Source: Achromobacter sp. MYb9 (GTDB taxonomy: Bacteria; Pseudomonadota; Gammaproteobacteria; Burkholderiales; Burkholderiaceae_B). From it: a stretch of 64,000 nucleotides of DNA. Both the position numbers and the translations under genes were made by a program. Positions 54,501-63,396 of the stretch are shown here, in pieces (position 1 is the stretch's first letter; each line of letters opens with the position of its first letter). Location: the NCBI RefSeq assembly GCF_002975275.1, contig NZ_PCOQ01000012.1, positions 1-64,000 of the forward strand, written 5' to 3'. The notes under the pieces were generated by a model. The model searched no databases, was not told the DNA's origin, and saw only the letters and a list, made by a program, of their open reading frames with translations.

Positions 54501-57500
54501 AGCACGGAACCGTGGGTCAAACACGCCAGCGGCCGCCTGCTGCGCGAAGCCGGCTCGGCCCGCCTCACGCAAGCCAAACTGGCCTTGCCGAATCGCACGC
54601 CCGACTTTACGGGCGACACCCATGAAGTCCTGACGCGCGCCGTCGGCCTGGATTACGGGACCGCCTTCCGCGCCGTGTCGCACGGCTGGATGGAATCGGA
54701 CACCAGTGTCGTGGCCGTCCTTCAAGCTGATCCCGTCATCCAAAGCGAGCTGGCCGCCACGCATCTGCACCCCGCGCTGCTGGATTGCGCTTTCCAATTG
54801 ATCATCCAATTGCTGCGCAATGATCCGGCCATGGGTCAAGGCATTGCGTTCGTGCCCGCCAAGATCGGGCGCCTGAGCCTGCGCGCGAAGGCGGGCCAGC
54901 CTGCCGCCGCGCGCGTGCGGCTGGAACGCCGGGCGCCACACTCGCTGACCGCCAGTTTCGAACTCTACAACGCCGCCGGCGAGCAGATTGCCGTCGTCGA
55001 ACAGGCGCGATTCCGCAGCATCCGGCTGCGCAAGCCGGCCGCGGACCATCTCAACTTCCTGGACATCGTCGCCACACCGCGCCCCTACGCGCCGTTTGGC
55101 CGCACTGCGTTGGACCACGAAGCACTGCGCGCCGCCGTGGCCAGCGCGGTAGCCGAGTGCGTTGAAGACGGCGCGCACGCGCGCTACGCCGAAGAAGTCG
55201 ACCCCCTCCTGGAAAGCCTGTGCTATGGCTTTTCGGTGGACGCGCTGCGCCAGCTTGCGCCCGACGGCCAGCTCGTGCCCTACGCATTGATCACCGAGCT
55301 GAGCCGCTATGCGCCGGACTCCGCGCTATTGCTGCAACACACCATTGCTCGCGTGACCGCCGCGGGCTACGCGGAAGCCACCCCTGCGGGCGTCCGCCTG
55401 CCCGCCTCCGACGACAACGACAGCGGCACCGCGGACATCTGGAACACACTGCTGCGCGAGTATCCGGACTATGCGCAGATCGTCCACGCAGTCGGCCGCA
55501 TCGGGCTGCATCTGGCCGCCCTGCTGCGAGGCGAAGCCACGCTGGACGCCGTCTGCCCGCGCGCGAGCACACCCGCCTCCATCGGCCGTAGCGCCCTGGG
55601 CGCCGCCAGCGGCCAGCGCCTGGGCACCGCATTGCGCGCCGTCCTGGCGCAGGCACAGTCCAATCGCCTTCCGGGCCAGCGCCTGGCCGTGATCGAAGTC
55701 GGCCAGGCCGCTCCCCTCTTTGCCTTCAGCTGCTGCGATGCGCTCGATTTCAACGTGGCGGACTACTGCTACGCGTCGAATAGTCCGGATGTGCTGGACC
55801 ACGTCATCCACCAGCAAGCCGAGCGCTACCCCAACGCCCGAACCGAGCTTATCGGCGAAGGCGGCGTCGCCCCGACGGCCCAGTGCGACCTGGCGATCTT
55901 TCACTGCGAGTTCGACACGCTGGAAGCCGCGCGCGCCGCATTGCGACATGCGCGCGCCAGCCTGCGGGCGGATGGCGTGCTGCTGGTTTGCGGCGCCCAC
56001 CCCGCCGCCTGGGGGGACTTCGTTTTCGGCGGACGCCGTAACTGGTGGCAGACAAGCGAGGAAGGCGCGCAGTTGTCCACGCAACAACCCGCCGATTTCT
56101 GGCTGGACGAACTCCGTACGCTCGGCTTCCTGTGCGACAGTCCGCTTGAATTCTCCGCGTCGTTCACCAGCGGCGCCTATCTGCTGACGGCCCGGCTTGA
56201 AGGCGTTCAAGCGCCGACGGCCCTGGTCGACGCCGAAGCCGCGAACACGCCCGCAAACTGGCTGATCCTGGGGGATCGCAACCCCGAGCATGGCGCCGGC
56301 TTGGCGCAGTCGCTGGAAACCAGGCTCAAGGCCGCCGGCCACCACGTTCGCGTGGCCATTCAAGCCGCGCCTGAAGAACTGGACGACCTGTTGCGCAACG
56401 GCGCGACCGGCCCGGTCAACCACGTCATCCATCTGGACGGACTGGCCTGGACGGACGTCCATCAGTCGCCAGAAGAGCTGCTCGCCCTGCAGACTCGCCG
56501 CTGCGCGACCGCAGCCGCCGTCATTCAAGCTTGCGAACGCACGCAAACGGCCGCCACCGTGTGGCTGGTCACCGCGGATGCCGTGCAGTATCTGCGCCAT
56601 GCGCCGCAAGCGCCCGCAGCCATGCACGCGTTGAATGACGCGGCGCTGTGGGGCTACGGCCGCACGCTGGCCAACGAAGCTTCCAATTACCGCATCCGCA
56701 TGGTGGACCTGCCGTTGGCGCATGCCGGCGACCTGACCGACGCCCTGATTCGCGAATTGACCTGCGTGGACAGCGAAGACGAAGTCATCTTCGACGAAAG
56801 CGGCGCGCGCTACGCCCCGCGCCTGCGCCATACGCCACGTCCCGCGCAAGCCGCCGCCGACGATGCCGCATCGCACGCCGTGCGCCTGGACTTTGAATTT
56901 CCCGGCCAACTGCGCAACCTGCGATGGGAATCCTGCCCGGCGCCGGCACCGGCCGATGACGAACTTGAAGTTCGCATCGAAGCTACCGGCCTGAACTTCC
57001 GCGACGTCATGTACGCCTTGGGCCTGCTGTCCGACGAAGCCATCGAAAACGGCTTTGCCGGTCCGACGCTCGGCCTGGAGTTCTCGGGCACGGTCACTCG
57101 CGTCGGTTCGGACGTGGACGGCTACGCCGTGGGCGACGCCGTCGTCGGTTTCGGCCCGGCCAGCTTCGGCGACCGCGTGTTGACCAAGCCCAGCGCCATC
57201 TCTCACATTCCCGAAGGCTTCTCGTTCGAAGCCGCGGCAACCATCCCCAGCACGTTCTTCACGGTCTACTACGCCCTGCATCACCTGGCGCGCCTGGAAG
57301 AAGGCGAGAAGATCCTGATCCACGGCGCAGCCGGCGGCGTCGGCATCGCCGCCATTCAGTTCGCCCAATGGCTTGGCGCAGACATCTACGCGACTGCGGG
57401 CTCCGACGAAAAACGCGATCTACTGCGCCTGCTGGGCGTGCGCCATATCTATGATTCGCGCTCGCTGTCGTACGCCGACGAAATCCTGGCCGACACCGGC

Positions 57501-59141
57501 GGGCGCGGCGTGGACGTTGTGCTGAACTCGCTGGCTGGCGAAGCCATCAACCGCAACCTGCGAGTGCTGAAGCCGTTTGGCCGGTTCCTGGAACTGGGCA
57601 AGCGCGACTTCTACGAGAACACCCGCATCGGCCTGCGCCCGTTCCGCAACAACATCAGCTACTTCGGCATCGACGCCGATCAGCTAATGAACGAGCGCCC
57701 GGACCTTACCCAACGTCTGTTCGGTCAGATGATGGCGCTGTTCCGCGAAGGCGCGCTGCACCCCTTGCCGTATTCCGTCTTTGACGCGAACGATATCGTC
57801 GACGCCTTCCGTTATATGCAGCAGGCGCGCCAGATCGGCAAAATCGTGGTCACGTACCGCAATGGCATCAGCGGCATCCATACCGCTACGCGGCACGCCA
57901 CAGCCGGCCTGACGCTGCCGGCCGACGCCACCTATCTGGTCACCGGCGGGCTGGGCGGATTCGGCCTGCGCACCGCGCAATGGCTGGCCGACAAGGGCGC
58001 CCGCAATCTGATTTTGATCAGCCGCAGCGGCCCCGTCAGCGAAGCCGCAAAAACCGCCCTGGCGGCGTTCGAAGCGCAAGGCGTGCGCGTCCACGCAGCC
58101 GCCTGCGACGTGACGGACCGCGACGCGCTGGCTCGCCTGCTCGACGAGACGGCCGGCACCATGCCTGCCCTCCGAGGCATCGTCCACGCGGCGGTCGTCA
58201 TCGACGACGGCTTGGCGCGCAGCGCAACACCCGCGCAGATCGAGCGCACGCTCGCTGCCAAGGTACTGGGCGCCCAGCACCTGCATGAGCTGACCCGCGC
58301 CCTGCCCCTGGACCTGTTCATCTTCTATTCGTCGGCCACGACCCTGTTCGGCAACCCCGGACAGAGCAATTACGTCGCCGCCAACGGCTGGCTGGAACGC
58401 CTGGCCGCGCAACGCCGCGCGGAAGGCCTGCCGGCCACCTGCGTACGCTGGGGCGCCATCGACGACGTCGGTTTCCTGGCACGCAACCAGAAGATCAAGG
58501 ACGCGCTGCAAGGCCGCATGGGCGGAGGCGCCCTGGCTTCGCAAGTTGCCCTGGATGCTCTGGAAGACATGATCGTCGCCGATGTGTCGGGCCTGGGCGT
58601 GCTGGAACTGGATTGGCGCGCGTTAAGCCGCTTCCTGCCCACCGCCAACCTGCCGAAGTTCTCGGAAATCGCCCGCCAGGCCGGTGACAACGGCGATGAC
58701 GACAGCGGTGCGGACGACATCGCCCACCTGATCGCCACGCTGGACGATGCCGCGCTGCACGAGCGCTTCACCGACATGCTCAAAGCCGAGATCGGCGAAA
58801 TCCTGCGCGTCTCTCCCGACAAGATCGAAGCCACGCGTTCGGTCTACGACATGGGCCTGGACTCGCTGATGGGCGTGGAACTGGTGGTGGCGCTGGAAAA
58901 CCGTTTCGGCATCCGCTTGCCGGTGATGGCGCTGAATGAAAGCCCCACCCCTGCCAAGCTTGCCGAAAGACTGGTGCTGCTATTGCGCGACGAACACGAC
59001 GATCAAGGCGACGCAGTGACCGCCAGCGTCCAGCACGTTGTCGCAAGCCACGCCGCCGAGGTCGGTTCCAGCTCCGTCTCGGATTTCGTCGACGAGATCA
59101 AGATGAACGGCAGCCTCCCCATGCAACGCATGATCCAGTAG
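51522..59141 (+). CDS. highly reducing type I polyketide synthase (KS-AT-DH-psiMT-ER-KR-ACP)
   Basis: A 2539-residue single-module megasynthase. KS (about 3-425): Cys172 in DTACSSSL, HGTGTAVGDP, KSNLGHLEAASG. AT (about 515-810): Ser621 in GHSVGE, and YAFHS (723-727), which favours malonyl-CoA. DH (about 885-1175): His923 and Asp1088 present, with D in place of the usual G in HxxxGxxxxP. About 1190-1790: degenerate methyltransferase-like region. ER (about 1797-2115): HGAAGGVGIAA at 1934. KR (about 2135-2380): GGLGGFG, Tyr2284, IDD motif of B-type. ACP (about 2405-2480): Ser2448 in GLDSLMG. No thioesterase. GGAAGGA at 51509-51515 fixes the start. The layout resembles RkpA/WcbR-type capsule-locus synthases and fungal fumonisin-type synthases. 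Confidence 0.93.
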   Translation: MAKRVAVIGLSFRFPSTTVDNYWPALLEGRDLVSRVAEDRWSADAYLHPAKDHPGTAYTFAAGSIGDIAGFDAGFFGISPREAALMDPQQRLLLEMSWEAMEQAGVRPSALRGTNCGVYIGIASSDYAYRLAEDLNAVDASMATGNTASIAANRLSYFFDLRGPSIAMDTACSSSLVAFHQACRAIVSGECSQALAGGVSLHLHPYGFITFSKASMLSPRGRCNVFDAAGDGYVRSEGGGIFLLKDYDQAVADGDNILAVVAGSAVNTDGRKSGLTVPSADAQATLMRQAYEQAGISPADIDYLEAHGTGTAVGDPIETRAIGAALAQRRGKDAPLPIGSVKSNLGHLEAASGVAGLVKAMYVLQHRVVPATIGIKTLNPKIEFQNWNLDVVTQNRKLRQTGKLVVGVNSFGFGGANAHVILESAPQRSPAAEGKMAKTAPIPVLVSGKTPQALKAAARQMAEVLRGKPAKFLYNAAYHAAMRRDWHAERAVVFGTHCNTVADLLQQFADDAESHPEVTVGTALKLARGPVMVYSGNGSQWAKMGRRLLADPVFATAIDEVDALFSQYADFSLHKELAGENGDDRYERTEIAQPALFALQVGITRMLAQRGVVPSAVIGHSVGEVAAAWACGALSLPDAVCVIFQRSRLQGETKGQGRMTAVGISGEETLALIAQHNLGDRVCVAGFNSSRGATIAGSPEALTVLEAALAEQALFFRRLDLDYAFHSPAMDGIEAGIRESLAGIQPRTNDIPFYSTVTGALLDGASLTADYWWHNVRQPVRFEQAANALAAEGNNIFVEVGPHPLLRSYLNDTLKTADMQGRVLSTATRGGDDPEKIWTAAGQVIASGGQLDLQSLFPWVGSAVELPAYPWQRERHWHPTTAESLGLLSRRHVHPLLGYPLQQHEHTWQNQLDTQSHPALADHVVGDAVVFPGTGFAEIALAAALQWQDGDYAELEELEIHAPLLLNASPSKLTRFLLDDADGRFRINAKDSNSTEPWVKHASGRLLREAGSARLTQAKLALPNRTPDFTGDTHEVLTRAVGLDYGTAFRAVSHGWMESDTSVVAVLQADPVIQSELAATHLHPALLDCAFQLIIQLLRNDPAMGQGIAFVPAKIGRLSLRAKAGQPAAARVRLERRAPHSLTASFELYNAAGEQIAVVEQARFRSIRLRKPAADHLNFLDIVATPRPYAPFGRTALDHEALRAAVASAVAECVEDGAHARYAEEVDPLLESLCYGFSVDALRQLAPDGQLVPYALITELSRYAPDSALLLQHTIARVTAAGYAEATPAGVRLPASDDNDSGTADIWNTLLREYPDYAQIVHAVGRIGLHLAALLRGEATLDAVCPRASTPASIGRSALGAASGQRLGTALRAVLAQAQSNRLPGQRLAVIEVGQAAPLFAFSCCDALDFNVADYCYASNSPDVLDHVIHQQAERYPNARTELIGEGGVAPTAQCDLAIFHCEFDTLEAARAALRHARASLRADGVLLVCGAHPAAWGDFVFGGRRNWWQTSEEGAQLSTQQPADFWLDELRTLGFLCDSPLEFSASFTSGAYLLTARLEGVQAPTALVDAEAANTPANWLILGDRNPEHGAGLAQSLETRLKAAGHHVRVAIQAAPEELDDLLRNGATGPVNHVIHLDGLAWTDVHQSPEELLALQTRRCATAAAVIQACERTQTAATVWLVTADAVQYLRHAPQAPAAMHALNDAALWGYGRTLANEASNYRIRMVDLPLAHAGDLTDALIRELTCVDSEDEVIFDESGARYAPRLRHTPRPAQAAADDAASHAVRLDFEFPGQLRNLRWESCPAPAPADDELEVRIEATGLNFRDVMYALGLLSDEAIENGFAGPTLGLEFSGTVTRVGSDVDGYAVGDAVVGFGPASFGDRVLTKPSAISHIPEGFSFEAAATIPSTFFTVYYALHHLARLEEGEKILIHGAAGGVGIAAIQFAQWLGADIYATAGSDEKRDLLRLLGVRHIYDSRSLSYADEILADTGGRGVDVVLNSLAGEAINRNLRVLKPFGRFLELGKRDFYENTRIGLRPFRNNISYFGIDADQLMNERPDLTQRLFGQMMALFREGALHPLPYSVFDANDIVDAFRYMQQARQIGKIVVTYRNGISGIHTATRHATAGLTLPADATYLVTGGLGGFGLRTAQWLADKGARNLILISRSGPVSEAAKTALAAFEAQGVRVHAAACDVTDRDALARLLDETAGTMPALRGIVHAAVVIDDGLARSATPAQIERTLAAKVLGAQHLHELTRALPLDLFIFYSSATTLFGNPGQSNYVAANGWLERLAAQRRAEGLPATCVRWGAIDDVGFLARNQKIKDALQGRMGGGALASQVALDALEDMIVADVSGLGVLELDWRALSRFLPTANLPKFSEIARQAGDNGDDDSGADDIAHLIATLDDAALHERFTDMLKAEIGEILRVSPDKIEATRSVYDMGLDSLMGVELVVALENRFGIRLPVMALNESPTPAKLAERLVLLLRDEHDDQGDAVTASVQHVVASHAAEVGSSSVSDFVDEIKMNGSLPMQRMIQ

Positions 59142-59152
59142 GTCGGAATTAA

Positions 59153-60493
59153 TTGAGCACCATGAAGAAACTGCCTGGCCTTACTGCAGGCATTAAAGAC
59201 AAGTTGATCCAGCAGGCCCTGGAGCGCAAGCTGCGCCAAGCCGCCGCACCAGGCGGCCAGGCACCCGCGCGCCCGGCCGAGAAGAAGGCCGAAATCCCCG
59301 AGGAACACTACCGGTTCCACCTGCATCCCGGCTATCAGCAATTGCGCATCATCAACGATGGCGCAAAGCGTCTGGGCGTGAAGAACCCCTTCTTCAAGCT
59401 GCACGAAAGCACCGCCGGCGCCGACACGCGGATCGGCGGGCGCGAGTTCATCAACTACGCCAGCTACAACTACCTGAGCATGTCGGGCGATCCCGTGGTG
59501 ATCGCGGCGGCAAAAGCCGCGATCGACCGATACGGGACCTCGGTGTCGGCCAGCCGAGTGGTTTCGGGCGAACGCCCGGTGCATCGCCAGCTAGAACAGG
59601 AAATCGCGGCGCTGTACGGCGTGGACGACGCGGTCACCTTCGTCAGCGGTCACGCGACGAACGTCTCGACCATCGGCTATCTGTTCGGCCCCCGCGACCT
59701 GGTCCTGCACGACGAACTGATCCACAACAGCGTCCTGCAAGGCATCCAACTGTCAGGCGCCCGCCGCTTGCCCTTTCCTCACAACGACTGGGAAGCGCTG
59801 GATACCATCCTGAACGAGCAACGCCACCAGTTCGAGCGCGTGCTGATCGTGCTGGAAGGCATCTACAGCATGGACGGCGACTATCCGGACCTGCCCCGGT
59901 TCATCGAGATCAAGCAACGCCATCGCGCTTTCCTGATGGTCGACGAAGCCCATTCCCTGGGCGTCATGGGCGCGCGCGGGTTTGGCATCCGCGAGCATTT
60001 CGGGGTGGCGGGCAGCGACGTCGACATCTGGATGGGAACCTTGAGCAAGACCCTGGCGGGCTGCGGCGGATACATCGCAGGCGAAACCGCCCTGATCGAA
60101 CACCTCAAATTCCTGGCGCCAGGCTTTCTCTACAGCGTCGGCATGCCGCCAGGCGTTGCCGCGGCCTCGTTGGCGGCGTTGCAGCGCATGAAGGAATTGC
60201 CGGAACGCGTTGCCGCGCTGCAAGCGCGAGGGCGGTATTTTCTGGAACAGGCAAAGATGGCCGGTATCGATACCGGGATGAGCGCGGGCTTGGCCGTGGT
60301 GCCCGCCATCGTCGGCAGCTCCCTGAAGGCCACGCGCCTTTCGGCCCGGCTGTTCGAGCTCGGCATCAGCGTCCAGCCCATTCTGTATCCGGCCGTCCCC
60401 GAGAAGTCGGCGCGCTTGCGCTTCTTTATTTCCTGTGAGCATACCGAGGAGCAGCTTCGGCATACGGCAACACTCTTGCGCGCCGAAATGTGA
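59153..60493 (+). CDS. alpha-oxoamine synthase (AONS family, PLP-dependent)
   Basis: A 446-residue member of the 8-amino-7-oxononanoate / serine palmitoyl / 2-amino-3-ketobutyrate synthase family. NYASYNYLSMSGDP, YGTSVSASRVVSGERPVHRQLE, VSGHATNVSTI, VDEAHSLGVMGARGFGIREHF and the PLP lysine (Lys299) in GTLSKTLAGCGGYIAG are clear. It condenses an acyl thioester with an amino acid, losing CO2. It starts 11 bases after the PKS stop, so the acyl donor is probably the PKS ACP-bound chain. About 75 N-terminal residues precede the usual catalytic core, including a charged helix (KDKLIQQALERKLRQA). Start is TTG 59153 (AGGTCGGA just upstream) or ATG 59162. Not biotin synthesis: no other bio gene is near. 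Confidence 0.9.
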   Translation: MSTMKKLPGLTAGIKDKLIQQALERKLRQAAAPGGQAPARPAEKKAEIPEEHYRFHLHPGYQQLRIINDGAKRLGVKNPFFKLHESTAGADTRIGGREFINYASYNYLSMSGDPVVIAAAKAAIDRYGTSVSASRVVSGERPVHRQLEQEIAALYGVDDAVTFVSGHATNVSTIGYLFGPRDLVLHDELIHNSVLQGIQLSGARRLPFPHNDWEALDTILNEQRHQFERVLIVLEGIYSMDGDYPDLPRFIEIKQRHRAFLMVDEAHSLGVMGARGFGIREHFGVAGSDVDIWMGTLSKTLAGCGGYIAGETALIEHLKFLAPGFLYSVGMPPGVAAASLAALQRMKELPERVAALQARGRYFLEQAKMAGIDTGMSAGLAVVPAIVGSSLKATRLSARLFELGISVQPILYPAVPEKSARLRFFISCEHTEEQLRHTATLLRAEM

Positions 60494-60536
60494 TTCAACG
60501 CCTCTGGCGGCTAATAGGAGAGCCTTAAAAATTAAC

Positions 60537-60683
60537 ATGGAACACATATACTTTCATTTTCCACCGAATGGCGCTCCGTCGTCATATCAACTGCGCAATT
60601 GTCTAGATAGACTGGCCGGAATTCTGAAAGGTCGATGTATTCAGACGTTAGTTTTATTCGGAACTTTACGCATTAAGAAATAA
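60537..60683 (+). CDS. doubtful 48-aa small protein or gene remnant
   Basis: An ATG at 60537 opens a 48-codon frame in AT-richer DNA, with GGAGAG 13 bases upstream. The product has an aromatic N-terminus (MEHIYFHFPP) and a basic, hydrophobic C-terminal helix ending LRIKK. No family is recognised. It may be chance or a remnant of an older gene. Confidence 0.2.
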   Translation: MEHIYFHFPPNGAPSSYQLRNCLDRLAGILKGRCIQTLVLFGTLRIKK

Positions 60684-60816
60684 ATGTAGCGATTTGAAAT
60701 ATGTTGCCGTGCAGCAGCCCCGGCAATTGATTCATACTGCAGAGCTTTCTAGGGACTGAATAGCTTCGCCGTATCAGGATCGAAATATATACCCGCACGC
60801 CAGCTGTCCAGTCTTC

Positions 60817-60847
60817 AAGACGCTTAAAAGAAGCGTCTTCTATTTTT
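60817..60847 (+). terminator. terminator-like hairpin just upstream of wecB
   Basis: AAGACGCTT (60817-60825) and AAGCGTCTT (60831-60839) form a 9-bp stem over AAAAG, followed by CTA and six T. It would end transcription from the PKS operon, or attenuate a transcript entering wecB, whose ATG is 19 bases after the T-run. Confidence 0.75.
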
Positions 60848-60865
60848 TCGGAGCCTCCGTCGTTC

Positions 60866-62008
60866 ATGAAAGTTCTAACGGTATTCGGGACGCGGCCGGA
60901 AGCCATCAAGATGGCCCCCGTCGTCGCAGCGCTTAACGCCCATGCCACTATCGATTCGCGCGTATGCGTAACGGGCCAGCACCGGCACATGCTTGATCAG
61001 GTGCTGCAGCTGTTCAGCATCAAGCCCGACTACGACCTCGACATCATGCGTCCTGGCCAGGATCTGTATTCGATCACTGCCCGAGTCCTCGAGGGTATGC
61101 GCGACGTACTCCAGGATTTCCGTCCCGATTACGTGCTGGTACATGGCGACACCACCACCACCCTGTCGGCTTCGATGGCGGCGTTCTACGCCCGCATCCC
61201 GGTCGGCCACGTCGAGGCGGGGCTTCGTACGCACAATATCTATTCCCCCTGGCCCGAAGAGGCCAATCGCCAGATCACCGGCGTGCTCGCATCGCTGCAC
61301 TTCGCCCCCACCGAGCAGTCCCGCCAAAATCTGCTGGACGAAAGCAAGCCCGAGGACGCCATCCTGGTGACGGGCAATACCGTCATCGATGCGCTCCTCA
61401 CCGTGCAGTCCAAAGTCAAAGAGAACGAACAGCTGCGCAACGCGTTGCACGAGCAATACCCGTTCCTTATTGGCGACAAGCGTATGGTGCTGATTACCGG
61501 CCATCGCCGCGAGAACTTCGGCGGCGGCTTCGAAGCAATCTGCCAAGCCATCCAGCAGTTGTCGCTGCGCTACCCGGCAATGCAGTTCGTCTATCCGGTG
61601 CACCTGAATCCTAATGTCCGCGAACCGGTCAACCGCCTGCTGCGCGACTTGGACAATGTGCACTTGATCGAACCCCTGGAGTACGAGCCCTTCGTCTACT
61701 TCATGGGAAAGAGCTTCATCATCCTGACCGATTCCGGCGGCATCCAGGAAGAAGCGCCCTCCTTGGGCAAACCCGTGCTGGTCATGCGCGACAACACGGA
61801 ACGGCCGGAAGCCGTAGCCGCCGGCACCGTCCGGATGGTGGGCACGGATCCGGCACGCATCGTCCAGGCCGTGAGTGAACTCGCCGACAACGATGCGGAA
61901 TACCAAAAGATGGCCTACGCCCATAACCCCTATGGGGACGGGCAAGCCTCGCCTCGGATCGTCCAGGCGCTCCTGAACCACTTTCAAACCCAGCAAACCT
62001 CGAAATGA
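60866..62008 (+). CDS. wecB: UDP-N-acetylglucosamine 2-epimerase (non-hydrolysing)
   Basis: A 380-residue cytosolic enzyme converting UDP-GlcNAc to UDP-ManNAc. [62 protein letters not shown] and [30 protein letters not shown] are all conserved in WecB. A GGAG lies 12 bases before the ATG and can fold into a small CGGA/TCCG hairpin. It overlaps wecC by 4 bases (ATGA), giving a tightly coupled pair that makes UDP-ManNAcA for a surface polysaccharide. Confidence 0.96.
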   Translation: MKVLTVFGTRPEAIKMAPVVAALNAHATIDSRVCVTGQHRHMLDQVLQLFSIKPDYDLDIMRPGQDLYSITARVLEGMRDVLQDFRPDYVLVHGDTTTTLSASMAAFYARIPVGHVEAGLRTHNIYSPWPEEANRQITGVLASLHFAPTEQSRQNLLDESKPEDAILVTGNTVIDALLTVQSKVKENEQLRNALHEQYPFLIGDKRMVLITGHRRENFGGGFEAICQAIQQLSLRYPAMQFVYPVHLNPNVREPVNRLLRDLDNVHLIEPLEYEPFVYFMGKSFIILTDSGGIQEEAPSLGKPVLVMRDNTERPEAVAAGTVRMVGTDPARIVQAVSELADNDAEYQKMAYAHNPYGDGQASPRIVQALLNHFQTQQTSK

Positions 62009-63279
62009 CGCAGAACACCACTACCTCAACCGTTTCGGTCATCGGCCTCGGCTACATCGGATTGCCCACCGCGGCAATGCTCGCCTCCCGCCAGGTCAAG
62101 GTCGTCGGCGTCGACATCAACCAGCACGCGGTCGACACGATCAACCGCGGCGCCATCCACATTGTCGAACCCGGCCTCGAGAACATCGTGCAATCGGTGG
62201 TCAAGGAAGGTTGGCTGCGCGCGACCACCAAGCCGGAACCCGCTGATGCGTTCCTGATCGCCGTGCCCACCCCGTTCAAAGGCGACTACGAACCCGATCT
62301 GTCCTACATCCAGGCCGCCGTCGAAGCGATCGCACCGGTGCTGCGTCCGGGCAACGTGGTCATCCTGGAATCCACCTCGCCGGTGGGCACCACCGAGCAA
62401 ATGGTGCAATGGCTGTCCGAACTGCGTCATGACCTGAAGCTGCCCTTGCAGGGTAGCGTCGACAGCGACGTCTACGTGGCCTACTGCCCGGAGCGCGTGC
62501 TGCCCGGCCAGGTCGTGCGTGAACTCGTGGAAAACGACCGAATCGTCGGCGGTATCAACCCGATCTCCGCGGAAAAAGCGAAGAGCGTCTACAAGCTGTT
62601 CGTCGAAGGTCAGTTGCTGGAAACCAATGCCCGCACCGCGGAGATGTCCAAGCTTACGGAAAACGCGTTCCGCGACGTGAATATCGCCTTCGCGAACGAA
62701 CTCTCGCTGATCTGCGACAAGCTCCAGATCAATGTGTGGGAACTGATTGGCCTGGCCAACCACCATCCGCGAGTCAATATCCTGCAGCCCGGCGCCGGCG
62801 TAGGCGGCCACTGCATCGCGGTGGACCCCTGGTTCATCGTGAACAAGACGCCCGAGCAGGCGCGCCTGACTCGTACTGCCCGCGAAGTCAACGACTCCAA
62901 GCCGCACTGGGTTTTCGGACAAATCGAAGCGGCCATCCACAAGGTCGAAGCTCACGGTACGCCGCAGGGCAAGGTCAAGGTCGCGCTGTTGGGCCTGGCA
63001 TTCAAGCCCAATATCGATGACCTGCGTGAAAGCCCTGCCCTGCACATCGCCCAGGAAATCAGCGAGAAAATCGATTGCGAACTCTATTATGTAGAGCCGT
63101 ATATCGAGGAGCTGCCCAAATCGTTCAAGCGCGGCACGCTCTCCTCGCTGAATCACGTGCTGCGCGAAGCCGACGTGGTCGCGGTGCTGGTCAAGCACAG
63201 CCAGTTCACCGAAGCGCCTCTGACCGTCAAGCAAGGCGCGCACCTGGTCGACGTGGTCGGATTGCCCTCCAAACGTTGA
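62005..63279 (+). CDS. wecC: UDP-N-acetyl-D-mannosamine dehydrogenase
   Basis: A 424-residue NAD-dependent dehydrogenase that oxidises UDP-ManNAc to UDP-ManNAcA. N-terminal Rossmann motif [103 protein letters not shown], and the catalytic cysteine in [13 protein letters not shown]. Wording follows E. coli WecC more closely than TviB/WbpA. Coupled to wecB by overlap. Product is a precursor for capsule or O-antigen. Confidence 0.96.
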   Translation: MTQNTTTSTVSVIGLGYIGLPTAAMLASRQVKVVGVDINQHAVDTINRGAIHIVEPGLENIVQSVVKEGWLRATTKPEPADAFLIAVPTPFKGDYEPDLSYIQAAVEAIAPVLRPGNVVILESTSPVGTTEQMVQWLSELRHDLKLPLQGSVDSDVYVAYCPERVLPGQVVRELVENDRIVGGINPISAEKAKSVYKLFVEGQLLETNARTAEMSKLTENAFRDVNIAFANELSLICDKLQINVWELIGLANHHPRVNILQPGAGVGGHCIAVDPWFIVNKTPEQARLTRTAREVNDSKPHWVFGQIEAAIHKVEAHGTPQGKVKVALLGLAFKPNIDDLRESPALHIAQEISEKIDCELYYVEPYIEELPKSFKRGTLSSLNHVLREADVVAVLVKHSQFTEAPLTVKQGAHLVDVVGLPSKR

Positions 63280-63396
63280 CCCCCTTATCCGGCCAGGCGG
63301 CGTGAACCAGAAGCCGCCTGCCTGACCGTGACCCCGGACGCTCATCCTGGCAAGGCCTGCCAGATCGAGTGTCCTCATTTTTTTACGACGAGAGCT

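Larger units (their letters stand above)
60494..60865. other. 372-bp AT-richer spacer between the PKS operon and wecB
   Basis: Composition drops to roughly 40-45% G+C over 60530-60720, well below the flanks. It contains the doubtful small frame 60537-60683 and the terminator-like hairpin 60817-60847, both annotated separately. No insertion-sequence end or repeat was seen. It looks like a junction between separately acquired gene blocks. Confidence 0.5.

Noticed and set aside
55326..57368. 680-codon minus-strand open frame inside the PKS gene
   Set aside because: It is antisense to the intact PKS frame, has no recognisable domain and shows shadow-type composition.
59153..60493. Assignment of the oxoamine synthase as BioF of biotin synthesis
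   Set aside because: No bioA, bioB or bioD is nearby, the gene follows a PKS within 11 bases, and it has an N-terminal extension unlike typical BioF.
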